The position numbers and the translations under genes were made by a program. Shown piece by piece: positions 22,740 through 35,113 of a DNA stretch of 64,000 nt; the stretch's first letter is position 1, and each line of letters begins with the position of its first letter. Source of the stretch: Tuctoria greenei (Eukaryota; Streptophyta; Magnoliopsida; Poales; Poaceae); assembly GCA_036927565.1 (NCBI GenBank), contig JAYESD010000001.1, positions 70,389,751 to 70,453,750 of the forward strand, given 5' to 3'. The notes beneath the pieces were generated by a model, which made no database searches, was not told the origin of the DNA, and saw only the letters and a program-made list of their open reading frames with translations.

Positions 22740-24480
22740 ATTAATCTGACTTTGAAATTCCATATCTCTTCAACCTGAAGGGTTATGAATGCAATTGAAT
22801 ACTTTTTAGAAATCTTTTGAAGTCTTCTATAAATTTTCTATTGACCTTCAAGCCAAAAGACGCTTTTATGGTGATGAAAATGTACCGTTACCACAGCAGC
22901 TGCTGTTCTGAAACTACATGGATCAGCATCTGAATTTTTGCCATATTTCCCTGTAGAAAGCTCTTCTATTCCATTATGATACATTTATGGAAAGGGGAAT
23001 ATCTATTCTACAACTTTGTTATTCAATGTTACCTCAAATTCAGTTTAAAACTAATTAAAAACTGGAGTTGAAGATAGTACATGTATATAGATGCTATCTG
23101 AAACAGTCAAAAAAAAGTTCTGAACTTTGAACAGCCATAACTTTTAAATTTGAACAGCAACATAGGCATATATATACATGTGTGGAAATATTAAAGAGTA
23201 CTCTATCAACTTCCTATTCAACACCAAGGCTAAAACTCGCAATAACATGGTCTAAATTGAAGTGTCGTTTAAGAGGTTCTGGCAGCCCGGAAGAGAAGAC
23301 AGAATCTGAACTCTTCACCAATTGAATCATAACTTTTTGCAAACTTCACCTCTGCAGGCCTACTTTATGTGGTTGGAAAGTTTAGAGAGTCCTCTACAAC
23401 ATCTCTATAGAACTCCAGAGCAGAATCCATCTCTAACATACTAAAAACTGCAAATTTCTAAACTTGATCAAATCTGGACAGCGAGTGGACAGTCCTGTGT
23501 ACAGTTACTGTTTCTCGCATAACTCGCTGTAGAATTGTCGTATGACTTCTTGTGATGCATTTTTGGAATCCTGAGAATGTATGCAGAAAGTTTTCTATGT
23601 ATAATTTTTGCAAATGTTGATGTTTGTATATATGAAAATTGTGGACAAAATCAGCCTTAAACAAAGGAGGTGCTGTCCAAATTTTCAGAAAAACTGTCAA
23701 CTTGCAAAATGCCATATATTCTCAACCAGAAGTGCTACAAGGGCAAGTAAGTACTACTTAGAAATTTTTGGAAGTACTTTACAAGTTATCTATTCAGTTC
23801 AAGACCAAAATCCTTTTCTAGGTGGGTGAAATTTGGATAATCACAGAGACTGTCCAGGCATACCCAAACTGGACAGCAATCTGTACACCTCAGAATTTAA
23901 TCCATAACTCGCAGACCCTTGATCCAATAGTGTCGCACGAGTAACCATTGGAAAATTTAGAGAGTCAGCTAAAATTTTTGCAATTGGCTCCAGACCTGAA
24001 TCGGTCATCTACCTATTCCAAATCGAGTTTGAATACAGAGTGGTCAATCTGAACTGAATTCAATTCTGAATGCTGAAATTTTACCCAACTTCAAAAATTC
24101 ATATCTTTGGAACCAGAACTGATATGAAGACAAGTAAGTACATTCTGGAAATATTATTACATTTTAAACAACTTTGTAAATAAGAATATTTCCATATTTC
24201 CATCAAAACAGTCTGAAAACTGTAGATCAAAACTGGTACTTTTAAGCAGGTTCTGCTGAAAATGCAGAAAATTCTGTTAACTTTAAAATAGTCTAACTTG
24301 CAACAAGAGATGATCTAGAGGCAAACCAATATTTTTTGGAAAGGTATTGAAGTGTACTTTAACTTTGTTGTTCACCTCAAAATCTGATTTTGCCACTAAC
24401 TGGATCAAAATCGAGTTTGCGTCCAGGCTGGTCGTTTGTCACCATAGCCTGGCCAGTTTGAACCTTTTGGTTTTTATTAG
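22740..24480 (+). repeat. Degenerate repeats in the LARD-F internal region
   Basis: Units of roughly 120-250 bp share an order of phrases: (cat)aactc.. or catatct.., then ..accagaagt.., ..ggcaagtaagta.., ..tttttggaaag.., ..tctattca.., ..caagaccaaaatc... Examples start near 22760, 23320, 23705, 23900, 24100 and 24290. They are too diverged to define an exact unit by eye. LARD-R carries a related unit near 7583-7700. Confidence 0.6.
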
Positions 24481-25239
24481 GCATTCGGCTCTCGATTTCA
24501 ATTCAAGGAGTGTCATAAGCAACCAAGAGTTAGGACTCAAGTATTTACCAAGTTGAATGCAGTGTTAAACTCATTCGAAGCCTTTTCCCTTGGATAGGCA
24601 TACTAGTGTCTGATTTATGTGACTTGCCACATCACATCTTGTGATGTTGAACGCAGGTCGCAATTACTCGAGTTGCATCTCGTCTTTCCATAAGGATTGT
24701 TTAGAGTACGCTTCGACATCCTGATTTGGAACTTTAAGGGGGAAGGCGAGCACTCAAGTAATTGTGGTATTCAACCATCAACCTTGGTTACAACAAGTCG
24801 TGTCAACAAGAAGACGATCAAGTAAGATTACATCTTCAAGAGGATCCAACATCCACCACCAGATTGAGTTACTCAAAGAAGAAGTGTGACTTCAACTCCA
24901 CTAAAGTGACCACTAAGGATATCAGTTCCTCTTGCTAGATCGAAGCGAAGGTTAAGTGAAGCATCACTAGAGACATATAGTGAGTTGTTTTTCTTCTGAT
25001 GAAGATACAATCAAGTTGAGTAGAACATGCACAAGCTTTCGAAAGGTCGAGGTAACGTGGTATATTTCCCACATTCCTTGTCAATCGTTCCGTTATGAAT
25101 TCCTTAACTGTGGTCGAGTCATGAAGGTAACGCTACTCATTGAGTGTCTTTCACGACCACGGTATCCAATCCTTGCAAATCATCAGACAGTACTTGAGTT
25201 TTGTGGGTGTTGTTCATTTAGTCTTGCTCAAACTATAAA

Positions 25240-25375
25240 AACTATTGCACCATGCATGTGCACCATTTGCATCATACATATGCATCATTTGCACCATACA
25301 TATGCACCATTTGCACCATACCATATGCATATTCATTGCGCCATACAACATATGATGCATCATGAAGCATCATTA
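25240..25375 (+). repeat. Minisatellite of CATATGCACCATTTGCAC type
   Basis: About five copies of a 20-22 bp unit built from gcaccatttgcaccatacat, decaying into gcatcatgaagcatcatt at the right. It is internal to LARD-F. Confidence 0.85.
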
Positions 25376-26530
25376 CCAATGTAACACCAATGATAGAATG
25401 CATGATAATACTAAAATTTAGAGCAAGACTGTGTACCCCATTCAAACTATTCTAAAGTGCCTAATGACTACGGTCATTTCACCATCTTCATTTGACTTCT
25501 TACATTGTTGATCTCCTTTTCATTGAGTAATACTTGGGAAACCAATTACTCAACCTCACTTGCAACTAAACAAACACTTGGACTTCCACCCTTGACTTGT
25601 TTAGGTTCAAGTACCTTGATTGTTGCAACTATACCGTTCGTCATCGAGTGGTCATCAGTTCGATGATCAACCTTGTAAAATCCATGAAATCTCCTTACTC
25701 GCGAGGATACCGTTCGATTATCAACCTCGTGAAACTCTTTGGGTCCATCTCAGATCTTGCATTGTTATATGGTAACCTTGCTACACTAATTACCTTGTAG
25801 TTATCATATGATTGAGTTCTTTGTTGTGTTGAAACATATGAGGATGCTGAATCCTTAAATCCTCGTGTGCCACCGCAAAGGGTCTTCCTCTTCTATTTCT
25901 ATTGTTTGAAGATGTTGATATACCCAAAAACCATGTAGTCGCCATATCTTCCGTATTCCTGCTGGTTTCATCACATAAGAGTGTTGGGTGTCTTGCTACT
26001 CTTATGCTACGGCTAAGGAATCCTATGGTTGACTAAAAATCAAACGAGGTTAATGATTGTTGTTTAACCTCGTAAACCATCTTAACTCATGTCAAGGGAA
26101 ATACCACATTAAGTTATAAGGACCTATGCAAAACCAAGCAAGCAACCAAGAATCAATGCACAGATAGTTTTAAACTGTCATGGTAACTTAGAGAAGCAGA
26201 GACAAGTGCTGATTCTTCAAGTCAAGACTAGGACAGAACAGGATGTCACGCCAGTGTAAGAGTACAACAATAAAGGTTCAGTAACAGACGTGAAAGTTTT
26301 ACGATGTGATATTGTCATGTCGAGGTTCCTGTCAAGGTTATCAACCTAAAGACTGGAATCACTTAAAGCAGATTTTAGAATTTCTTAAGATGCCTGAAGA
26401 TAATCACTATTTCGTAGAACCCATGTCTTTAAGGACATTTTCATTTTCCTTAGTCAATGATCCTCTTTTACGGATTGTCCCCTCATCGTTTTTGTTATTC
26501 TACTTGTTAGAATCTCAGTACGAGATTCCT

Positions 26531-26545
26531 TTAAGGGGGAAGGAT
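26531..26545 (+). other. LARD-F polypurine tract
   Basis: ttaagggggaaggat directly before the 3' LTR start TGTACAAGCC at 26546. This is the expected position for the plus-strand primer. Confidence 0.9.
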
Positions 26546-29500
26546 TGTACAAGCCGATTTTTCGGAAGAACAAAAATGCATAAATGCGAACTTAAATTTT
26601 TTGAAAATGGACTTGGAAATCTAAACTCACATGAACCATATGAATTAACCAATGTTCACTTAAAATAGGGACTTGTTAAAATTTTACATACAGAACATGT
26701 TTGCTAATGTATATTGGAACTTAAGGTGTAAAATCCTTAATTTCCAAGTATTCACATTTTCAATGAAAAATTAAAGGAGAAAAGAAAACAAAATAGAGAG
26801 AAAGAAAAAGGAATTATTCCAACCCTAAAATGGGACATCCAAAAATATTCAAATCTCATGCCATAAATTTTTCCATGACCTTCTAATATTCCAAATAGAC
26901 TCTTGGTAAAGTTTCAAAATTTTTGAAGCACGTTTCCCATTTATTGGACACGTACTGAGAGTTTAATCAACGTCAACTTCAAATTTAAACTTTGTGCTCA
27001 ACCTTGTCCAAATCAACTCCAAATTTTTCCTTAGGTCCCTTATGGTTCAAAAAGGTTAACTTCAAAGTTTCAGGATTTTTGAACCTAATATACTATTTAT
27101 TTCCTTCAGTCAAGTATCACCACTTGAATTCAAATTCAAACCTGAGTTCAAATTCAACTTGCTCAGTTTTGAAATCTGATTGTACCATAAAATTCTCCAC
27201 ATTTTATTTAGTCATTGGGCCAAAGTTGAATATTTTTGAAGCATGTCTGCTAGCTCCATTTGAATTTTGAAAAGAGAAGGGAGAAGAGAGTGGGACCCAT
27301 ATGTCATACTTATCCTCAGTACTAGGAAAAAGGTGGGCCCCACTGGTAAGCTACTCAATGTATGGAGATATTTTTCATATGGAATGAAGTGGATAAGGGG
27401 AAAAATTGGAGTGGGTCCCACATGTCATGTCTATCCTCATGGCCACAAAACCAACTTGGATTCTTCCTCTCCCGTCCTTATCACCGCGTCGGTCCTTATC
27501 GTCCCGTTCGCCACCTCCAGACACACAACCCACGCGCCAAGCTCGCACTCGCCGCCGGTTGCCTCTGCTCCGGCTCCTGGCCACCATGGCGCCGCGTTGC
27601 TGCCCCCTGCACGCTGCTCGCCCGACCGCCACGCCGCTCCCCAGCTCTGCCCAGCCGCGCCGCTCACGCTGGTGCTCCACCTCCCGGCCGCTTGCAGCCC
27701 TGTGCCCAGCGCCTGAAGCCGCTGCCACTGGCCCACGTCCGTCCAGCTCCTCGCCTCCCTCCAGCGCTTGTCCACGCGCCGCCGACGCCGCGCTGCTGCG
27801 CCCCGCGCCCGGAGCCGCACCACCCGCCGGACGCCCGTTCGCCGCGTACACCCTGAACCGCGCCTGCTCGCCTGGTCGCCCGCGCGCCTCACGCCCGCGT
27901 CTAGCCGGCGTACCAGCAGCGCCCACCCCCAGTGCCGCCGCGCTGTCCCCGTGCTCCGGCTTGCCGCCCACAGACGCGCCTTGGTCTGCGCTTGCTGCTC
28001 TCGCCGCTCTGCTCCTTCGCTGACCGGCCTCCACGCTGCTGCATCGCCTCGCGGGCAACCATGCCCCCCTTGCCCTCCTGTGGCCTCCAACACCCTGACC
28101 TGCGACATGCCGCGCCCGTTCCTGAGTTTGCGTGCGCTCGCCGGCCTCGGTACGTCATCGCGATGTTCCGCGCCATGGTTGCACCAAACCAGCAAAGCGA
28201 GGGATGTATGTGATGTATGAGATGCAAGAACACGTCGAAGACACAACGACAATTGGTGCAAGGTTAGCTCTAAATTGTGCGAAGATTAGTTGGGACAGTG
28301 CTGCAGCTAAGGTGTTCGATGAAATGTTCACGAGGAAAGAACCAACTTTGTTGATGTTTAGAACTGGTCTGTGATGCAGGGGTAGGATGATGTCGCAACC
28401 GACAAGCCTAAGTGCCAAGGTGCTCTTTGAATGTTGATGAAGTAACCGAATCAAGTACACACCCAAGATGTTCGGTGAAATGCCTACAAGGTGATCCTTG
28501 CCCTGAAATACCTTGCTTGACGCCACCGACGTCCGTTCGTCGTGATCGCTAAGGGTACTTATGTGTCGTCAAGTCGTATGTCCAGTTTCCGCATTGATAT
28601 CATTCCTATAGGAGTCCCCAAGTTGACCTTCTTTGTCTTTTGGATCGCGTTAGCTGCGTCGACGTCGTTGACCACATGACGTCTTCGTGACATTCCTAGC
28701 CGTCATCGTGCCCTAGCATCGAGATGAAGGATGCCTGTGATGAGTGTGGTGCTGAAACACAAGCACGACTCGTCGGACAATAGTTGTCAAGCCAAATTAG
28801 GTTTTAGTCGTTGTGAGAGCAATCGAGTCCTAAGTGTAGCCAGGGTGCTCGATGAAATGCCTTCTAGGTCAAACCAGGTGTGTCGGTGATCACCGATGAC
28901 CTGGGGTAGAGGTATGCAAGAACGTTGCGACCAACAAGGAGAACTAGACCAAGGGGAACCTTGGATAAAAGTTCCTTGGTTGTGTCGAGGATGTTCCCTA
29001 ACCGATCACAGAATTGGTTAACTTGGTGTACCACTTCTTCGACGGCAGGTTCGTCGAGTCGCTTATCAACAACCGAGTCGACATCACTAGCCTTAAGACT
29101 CATAAGGTGGTGTTCCGGGTTCCGCTCACCCCATTGACGAGTCCGGGTTGTTGTCGACGTCGCTAAGACGATCTTCTCGAGATGGAAAATGCATGCCTTC
29201 ACGGCAAGGTCTCGCATCATGTTTAAGTCTCGATAGCTTATCGAGCTCACCTGGACAAGCTTGCGGGAGACACTACATTAGTGTCATCGTGTAAGCACCT
29301 GAACAATTCTTGCGACGTTAGTCGTAGCAACTGGTTTACCTAAAAGCGGTTTGAACGTTGTCTTGGTACTCATGCTAGGTTAACAGTGGTTGTAATGACT
29401 TCTTAAGTCCAAGCCATGTTGATCTCAATTCAGTCCCAAGTGTTGTTAGGTTCCATCATGGTTCATCCTAAGTCAGGACCCTACAACAGCACTGCTCACT

Positions 29501-31539
29501 TAAACTAGGTCTACTCCTTTATGAGTTAAGTCAAGTTCATTGGTCGATTGCTAAATTGCGACCTTCGTCTTGTACACTCCACTCATACTCAAGCTTTCGA
29601 TGTCCCACCATGATTTTTAGGTCGTTCTTACACTTCTCTGCCCAACACTAGGTCGTTCTTACACTTCTCTGCCCAACACTTTTTCACTATTCAAAATTTT
29701 CAATCTCTCGTTGCATAGCTTGAAGTGTGGTATGCTAAGTTGCAATATAGCTTTATGTTGTACCTTTCAGTTCATACCGACACTACTATGTCCACCTTGA
29801 CTCATCCTCTGGTTACCCACACAACAGAGACATATTTGTCCTTCCTAGTCAAACTCCTCGATCTTAAGGTTTACACAACCCCATAGAGTCTATTATTAAA
29901 TTACTTAATTACTTAATTACTTATATGCATATCATGTCGATAGGAACGTGCTGATAGGTGATCGACAAGAAACTTCGCTTGGAGGAGAAGGTCAGGGTGT
30001 CCACTTGAAGTCCTTGGCGGAGTCTGCACAGAAGGACCACTAACAATTGACATTTATTCGAGTCGCAAACTAAGACAAGCCCCGGTTTGCATTTAAGTCG
30101 TTTATAAAATTTTACTTTATCACTATGATGAGTAGTCTATGAATTGTGCATTATGTTTAGGATGATTGATACTCCACTTGCATGGCCAAAAATCCCAGGG
30201 ATTGGTTGGAACGGGTTACAGTTTGACCTATAGTAACTGCTTTGCTAATGCATAGGAAATTCAGTAGAAGTCGAGTAGTTGGAATCTACTCGCGAGAGAT
30301 GTAGGACATATCTCACAGGATTGGTTAGATAGAAAATGGTTTAATATAATGAAATTGAGACCGGGCAGGGAATAGATAGGAAGCGGTGAGAATTGAGTCT
30401 CGGTCGCATAGCCCTGCCTGTGTCGATTAAGGCCCGTTCATATGCAGCCCCTTCGGACAAGCTTGAATTGTACTGGTGACATAATGGAGATATGGGATCC
30501 AATAAACTGACGTAGCTTGGTCACTTGGGTGTCGAGGCATACCGTTCCGTTTTATAGGTGTGGGTTGAGGGCAGCAAGGTGTAAATCCGCTGGTGGGCAC
30601 GTCAGAGTACGCACCACGCAGGGACCTCCTGCTCGTGACGGATCGACCGGTTCGGCATTTGAGTGTCTCGTGAAAGGTTGCCATATACGACTTGTACTGA
30701 AGTGTTACGTAGGTACTGCGCGAAGTACTCGCTGGCATTTCTGAAAGTGCGTATGTGTCGTGTTGTCCGGGTGTGTCCTGATTGCATTCACCGTCCCTCG
30801 CGGTAATAGAGTACCACTTGTTCACTGAGCGGTGATATAGTAAATACTAAAGAAGTCAGAAAAATATGTTGTATTGAATTATAATTGCTTGGAACCTTGT
30901 ATGGCTTAGAGATAGTATAATTAAAAGTTTACAGTTTCCCCATACTTTACCTGTAATAGCATTATGTGCTTTGGGAATGTCATATCATCGGCAAAGCGTT
31001 TCTTGTTTGATTGTGGAGTCCATGATGTGCCGTGCTTGAAGAATGTCATTTGCTACTTAAAACATGATTATAAGGATCCACTTATAGGCGAGTCTATTTA
31101 TGCTATTCCTTACCTATGTTTAGTATTAACCCTGCATATGTCTAGTGAGACGGTTAAGTCTTGCTGAGCCTTATGCTCACGTTTGCGCTTTAACGATTTT
31201 TGCAGGTATTAGTTTTATTTCTGCTGTTCTGGTTGTACATGAGACTCGAGGTGTCGAGATAAATCTCATGTGAACCACGCCGCTGCTGAATGTTCTTCTT
31301 GTCGCTAGTGAGAATCATCCTAGGGCATGGACGTCTTCTCTCCTGCTTAGTTAGGTGAGATTATGAGTATGTATTTTCCGCTACGTGTGTACTTCTGTGG
31401 TACACTCTTTTGTAAACTCTTCTTATTATGAAATGAAAACTTTATATGTTTTGGTATCCTTTTTGTATGTGCTGTTAGGTGCCGCATCGCACGGCACCAC
31501 CCAATGAGATCCTCGGATGTGTGGACTCCTGTCCCCACA
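26546..31539 (+). repeat. LARD-F 3' LTR
   Basis: Aligns along its length with 16385-21580. Differences include a single copy of the 205-bp block, a 31-bp local duplication near 29630-29680 (aggtcgttcttacacttctc twice) and the loss of about 40 bp near 28650 compared with 18485-18525. Ends ...TGTCCCCACA at 31539, followed by the TATCG target-site copy. Confidence 0.96.
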
Positions 31540-31544
31540 TATCG

Positions 31545-34500
31545 CAAATGCTTTTCTGAGCCATGCATTTGCTAGTGATGCTCGGGTTGCGAAGTGTCCG
31601 TGTATCAAGTGTCGGAATCGTTGACGTCTGGATAAGTCTAAAGTGGAGTTGCATCTTTGCAAGCATGAATGTATGCCCGACTATCTGGTGTGGCGTGAGC
31701 ATGGGGAGATAGAGCATGATGACGAGTCGGACGGTAATGAGGATGAAGATCGGTTGGATGAGATGATATTAGACATTGGTTAAGAGTACGAAGATGAGTC
31801 ACAACCGAAGGAGGTGAAGGAGTTCTACGAGCGTCATGCCACAACAGATCGAAAAGTGTATGAGGGCGCCCATATGACCGTTTTGCAGGTGGTCACATGA
31901 CTTATGGCGATGAAGTACAAGTTCAATTTCACGAACAATTGCTACAATGGTATCATTAAGCTGATCAGTGATCTCCTTCCATCAGGTCATCAGATGTCGC
32001 CGGATCTATATCAATCTAAGAAAATTTTGGCTGGTCTGGGCATGAATTATGAGAAGATTGATGCATGCGAGAATAATTGCATGTTGTTTTGGAAGGAACA
32101 CATAGACGATACTCATTGTATGCATTGTAATAAATCTAGATATGCGGACGTCATGAATGATGATGGAGAACGAATAACTACAAAAGTACCAATCAAACAA
32201 CTTCGGTACATGCCAATCACGTCAAGGCTTAAACGATTGTTTTTGTCTCAAGAAACAGCGAAACACATGCGATGGCATTCTGAAGGGATACGTGAGAATG
32301 ATGACAAAGATGTTATGGCGCATCTTTCGGATGCCGCGGCTTGGCAAGCATTAGACCGTTTCGATCCAAAGTTTGCAAGAGATTCGAGACATGTTCGTCT
32401 TAGGTGTCAACAGATGGTTTCACTCCATTCAGCACTAGTAACAATTCATACTCTTATTGGCCTGTTTTTATCATGCCCTACAATATTCCTCCCAACATGT
32501 GCATGAAATAAGGATACATATTCCTTGCGGCGGTCATTCCTGGTCCTAAATATCCATGCAAGAAAATCAATGTGTTTATGCAACCGTTGATTGAAGAGTT
32601 GAAAGAGTTGTGGCAAGATGTAAAAGCATATGACAGTCATATGAAATGTGAATTTAAATTACGTGCCGCGTATCTATGGTCATTCATGATGTGTTGGCAT
32701 ATGGCATTTGGTCTGGTTGGTGTGTCCATGGACAATTGTGTTGTCTCATATGTATGAGTGACACTGATGCCATAAGGCTGATGTACGGAAAAAAGTCAGC
32801 TTTTTTGATTGTCATCGACAATTCCTTCCTTCAAATCATCCTTTCAGGAGAGATACACAATAATTCCGAAAAGGCATAAGAGTTACAAAAGGATCACCTT
32901 GTCGATTGACAAGCGAGCAAAAAATGGCATGGCATGCAAAGTTAAAGCAGTCTAAAGAAGATGGTTTCGAAGGGTATGGTACAGAACACAACTGGACTCA
33001 TATTTCTTTTCTTTGGGAGCTACCATATTCGAAGGCGCTGCTTCTACCGCACAATATTGATTTGATGCATCAGGAGCGTAATGTCGCTGAAAGCATAATA
33101 AGCATGTGTTTTGATTTTACCGGTCAAACCAAAGATAATTTGAATGCAAGAAAAGATTTAACTGATCTTTGTGATCGTCCTGGGTTTGACATTAGAAAAA
33201 TGCTAGTGGAAATGAAATTCAGCCACGAGCTCCTTACTGTGTCAAGCCAGAAGAAAGAAAGCAAATACTTAGTTGGTTAAGTTTCCAGACCGCTATGCAG
33301 CTAACATAAAATGATGTGTTAATCTTAGCACTGGTAAACTGAATAGGCTGAAGAGTCATGATTACCATATTATGATGGAAAGACTGTTACTAGTAATGTT
33401 TCGTGGATACTTCAAACCTGACTTGTGGAAGATATTTGCTGAACTTAGCTATTTTTATAGGCAGATATGTGCTAAGGAAGTTTCGAAGAAGATAATGCGG
33501 CAGTGGGAGAAAGAAATCATCATGCTTGTATGTAAGATGGAAAAAGTCTTTCCGCCTGGATTTATGAATGTTATGCAACATTTGCTGGTGCATTTGCCTT
33601 ATGAAGCGTTAGTAGCAGGACCTGCACATTTCAGGTGGATGTATAGTCAAGAAAGAGAACTGAAAAAACTTAGAGCTACAGTGCACAACAAGGCAAGAGT
33701 TGAGAGGTGTATTGCAGAAGCATTTGCATCTAAAGAGATTACAAACTTCTCTAGCAAATATTTCGCACGTGCCAACAATTTGAATGCATCTATGATACGA
33801 TATCATGATGCTGAAGAGCACCCTATGACTGAGCTTAAAATTTTTCATTGGAAGGGTAAAGGTGTCGGGGTTGCCATTTCTCATTATATTTCAAAGCAAG
33901 AGAGAAACTACACCATGCTTTACATGTTTTTCAACATGGAAGAATTGTTACCATTTTTTGAAATGTTTGACAATCTGTATTGGACATCTTCTCGAAGGCC
34001 GACGCAAAGTCAATTGGATAATCTACGTCAGCATGACATAAAAGGTGGCAAAAACTTTGTGAACTGGTTTCATGAACATGTAATGTGCTAACTTCTCCGA
34101 TATCCTTTGTTCTTCAATCATAGTTCATGTACTTATTATAAGATGCTAACTTTGTATATTGTTGTACATGTAGTCTATGAAAGATGTCAACATCTCAGAT
34201 GATTTGCGACAGATCGCGAATGGTCAGAAAATTTAGCCGATACGATATCAATGGATATCATTTTCGAACGGCAAGTTTAGAAGCAATTCATCCACTTGCA
34301 ACCACATCAAACAGTGGAGTGTGTATAACGGGTGCAGAGGGTAGTGGAGAAGTGAAGGAATACTATGGTGTTCTTCAAAACATAATTGAGTACACATTTG
34401 GCGGTACGAAAGAACTGAAGCTAGTGTTCTTCGACTGTCACTTGTTTGATCCAACAGCGGGCACACGAGTGGATGATTTTGGAATGGTGGAGGTCAACCA

Positions 34501-34966
34501 CAACTCATGCTATACAACCCCTAACAACAATGTCGTACATGCACATCAAGTGGAACAAGTGTACTATTTAAGTTATCCTCATCCAGGTTTGAAAAATTGG
34601 TGGGTTGTATATAAAGTTAACCGTGAAGTGCACCCTCGTCGTTATGATGAGTACATAGACAACCAGGAAGACGATGATGGCGCTGTTTATCAAGATGAAG
34701 TCGAGGAAGTACAAGATATTAGGATATCTTCTGGGACAGGGCTTGCAGAAATTGCTAGTACTACTCTAGAGTTAATGTCTGAAGAACAAGCCGGCCCTTC
34801 GAGAAAACGTCTTCGAAAATCTCAAAGGATTATTGAAAATCAAAATAGAATTATTGAAGAAGATAGTGAAGGAGAAGAGTTTGAGGAAGAGATGGTAAAA
34901 GAAGAGGGACATGAAAATATTCATGCACGTGTGATAGAAGCAGAATCGGATGCTGATGATTTTTAG
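31545..34966 (+). pseudogene. CACTA-2 TNPD-type transposase, main part
   Basis: Continues the frame broken at 16384. First comes the end of the transposase-associated domain (CPCIKC, then LHLCKHECMPDYLVW). The Transposase_21 domain starts near 31880 (CYNGIIKLISDLLP, then QSKKILAGLGM, CMLFWKEH, HCMHCNKSRY, RLKRLF, MRWHSEG). A DUF4218-like region is near 33050-33700 (HNIDLMHQERNV, FPPGFMNVMQHLLVHLP). A DUF4216-like region is near 34370-34640 (LVFFDCHLFDP, GMVEVNHN). The protein ends in an acidic tail, stop at 34964-34966. Breaks: TGA at 31622-31624, a TAA near 31780, a TGA near 31900, frameshifts near 32403 and 32700, and others. The protein would cut at the CACTA ends in the nucleus. Introns, for example before 34184, are likely but unproven. 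Confidence 0.9.
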
Positions 34967-35113
34967 CACATTCTAATACTGGTGATTTTTATTTCTTACT
35001 TGTTCGCATTCTTTGAGATTTAAATTTTTATTGTTTACATCTTTTAGTATTTATCATTTATTGTTTATTGTTTAGTAATCTCGTATACTAATCAATATTT
35101 GAAACTTGTGTAG

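Larger units (their letters stand above)
21597..26530 (+). other. LARD-F internal region, non-coding
   Basis: Nearly 5 kb without any retroelement protein motif. The first 900 bp are matched by LARD-R (minus strand, 7411-8838), so this part is conserved within the family and may hold packaging signals. 22740-24480 consists of degenerate repeats. A second polypurine-like tract (ctttaagggggaagg, near 24730-24744) is identical over 15 bases to the one at the 3' LTR. 25240-25375 is a minisatellite. 25600-26300 is unassigned. Confidence 0.7.
16385..31539 (+). mobile_element. LARD-type LTR element (LARD-F) with 5-kb LTRs and no gag-pol
   Basis: Long direct repeats of 5196 bp (16385-21580) and 4994 bp (26546-31539) enclose a 4965-bp internal region. 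The TSD TATCG flanks it at 16380-16384 and 31540-31544. A primer-binding site lies four bases after the 5' LTR and a polypurine tract just before the 3' LTR. The internal region shows none of the gag, protease, RT, RNase H or integrase motifs. This matches the large retrotransposon derivatives (LARDs) described in grasses, which must borrow proteins from a partner element. The LTRs are alike: I counted 9 mismatches in about 360 aligned bases. It is therefore clearly younger than the Copia element that contains it. Confidence 0.96.
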
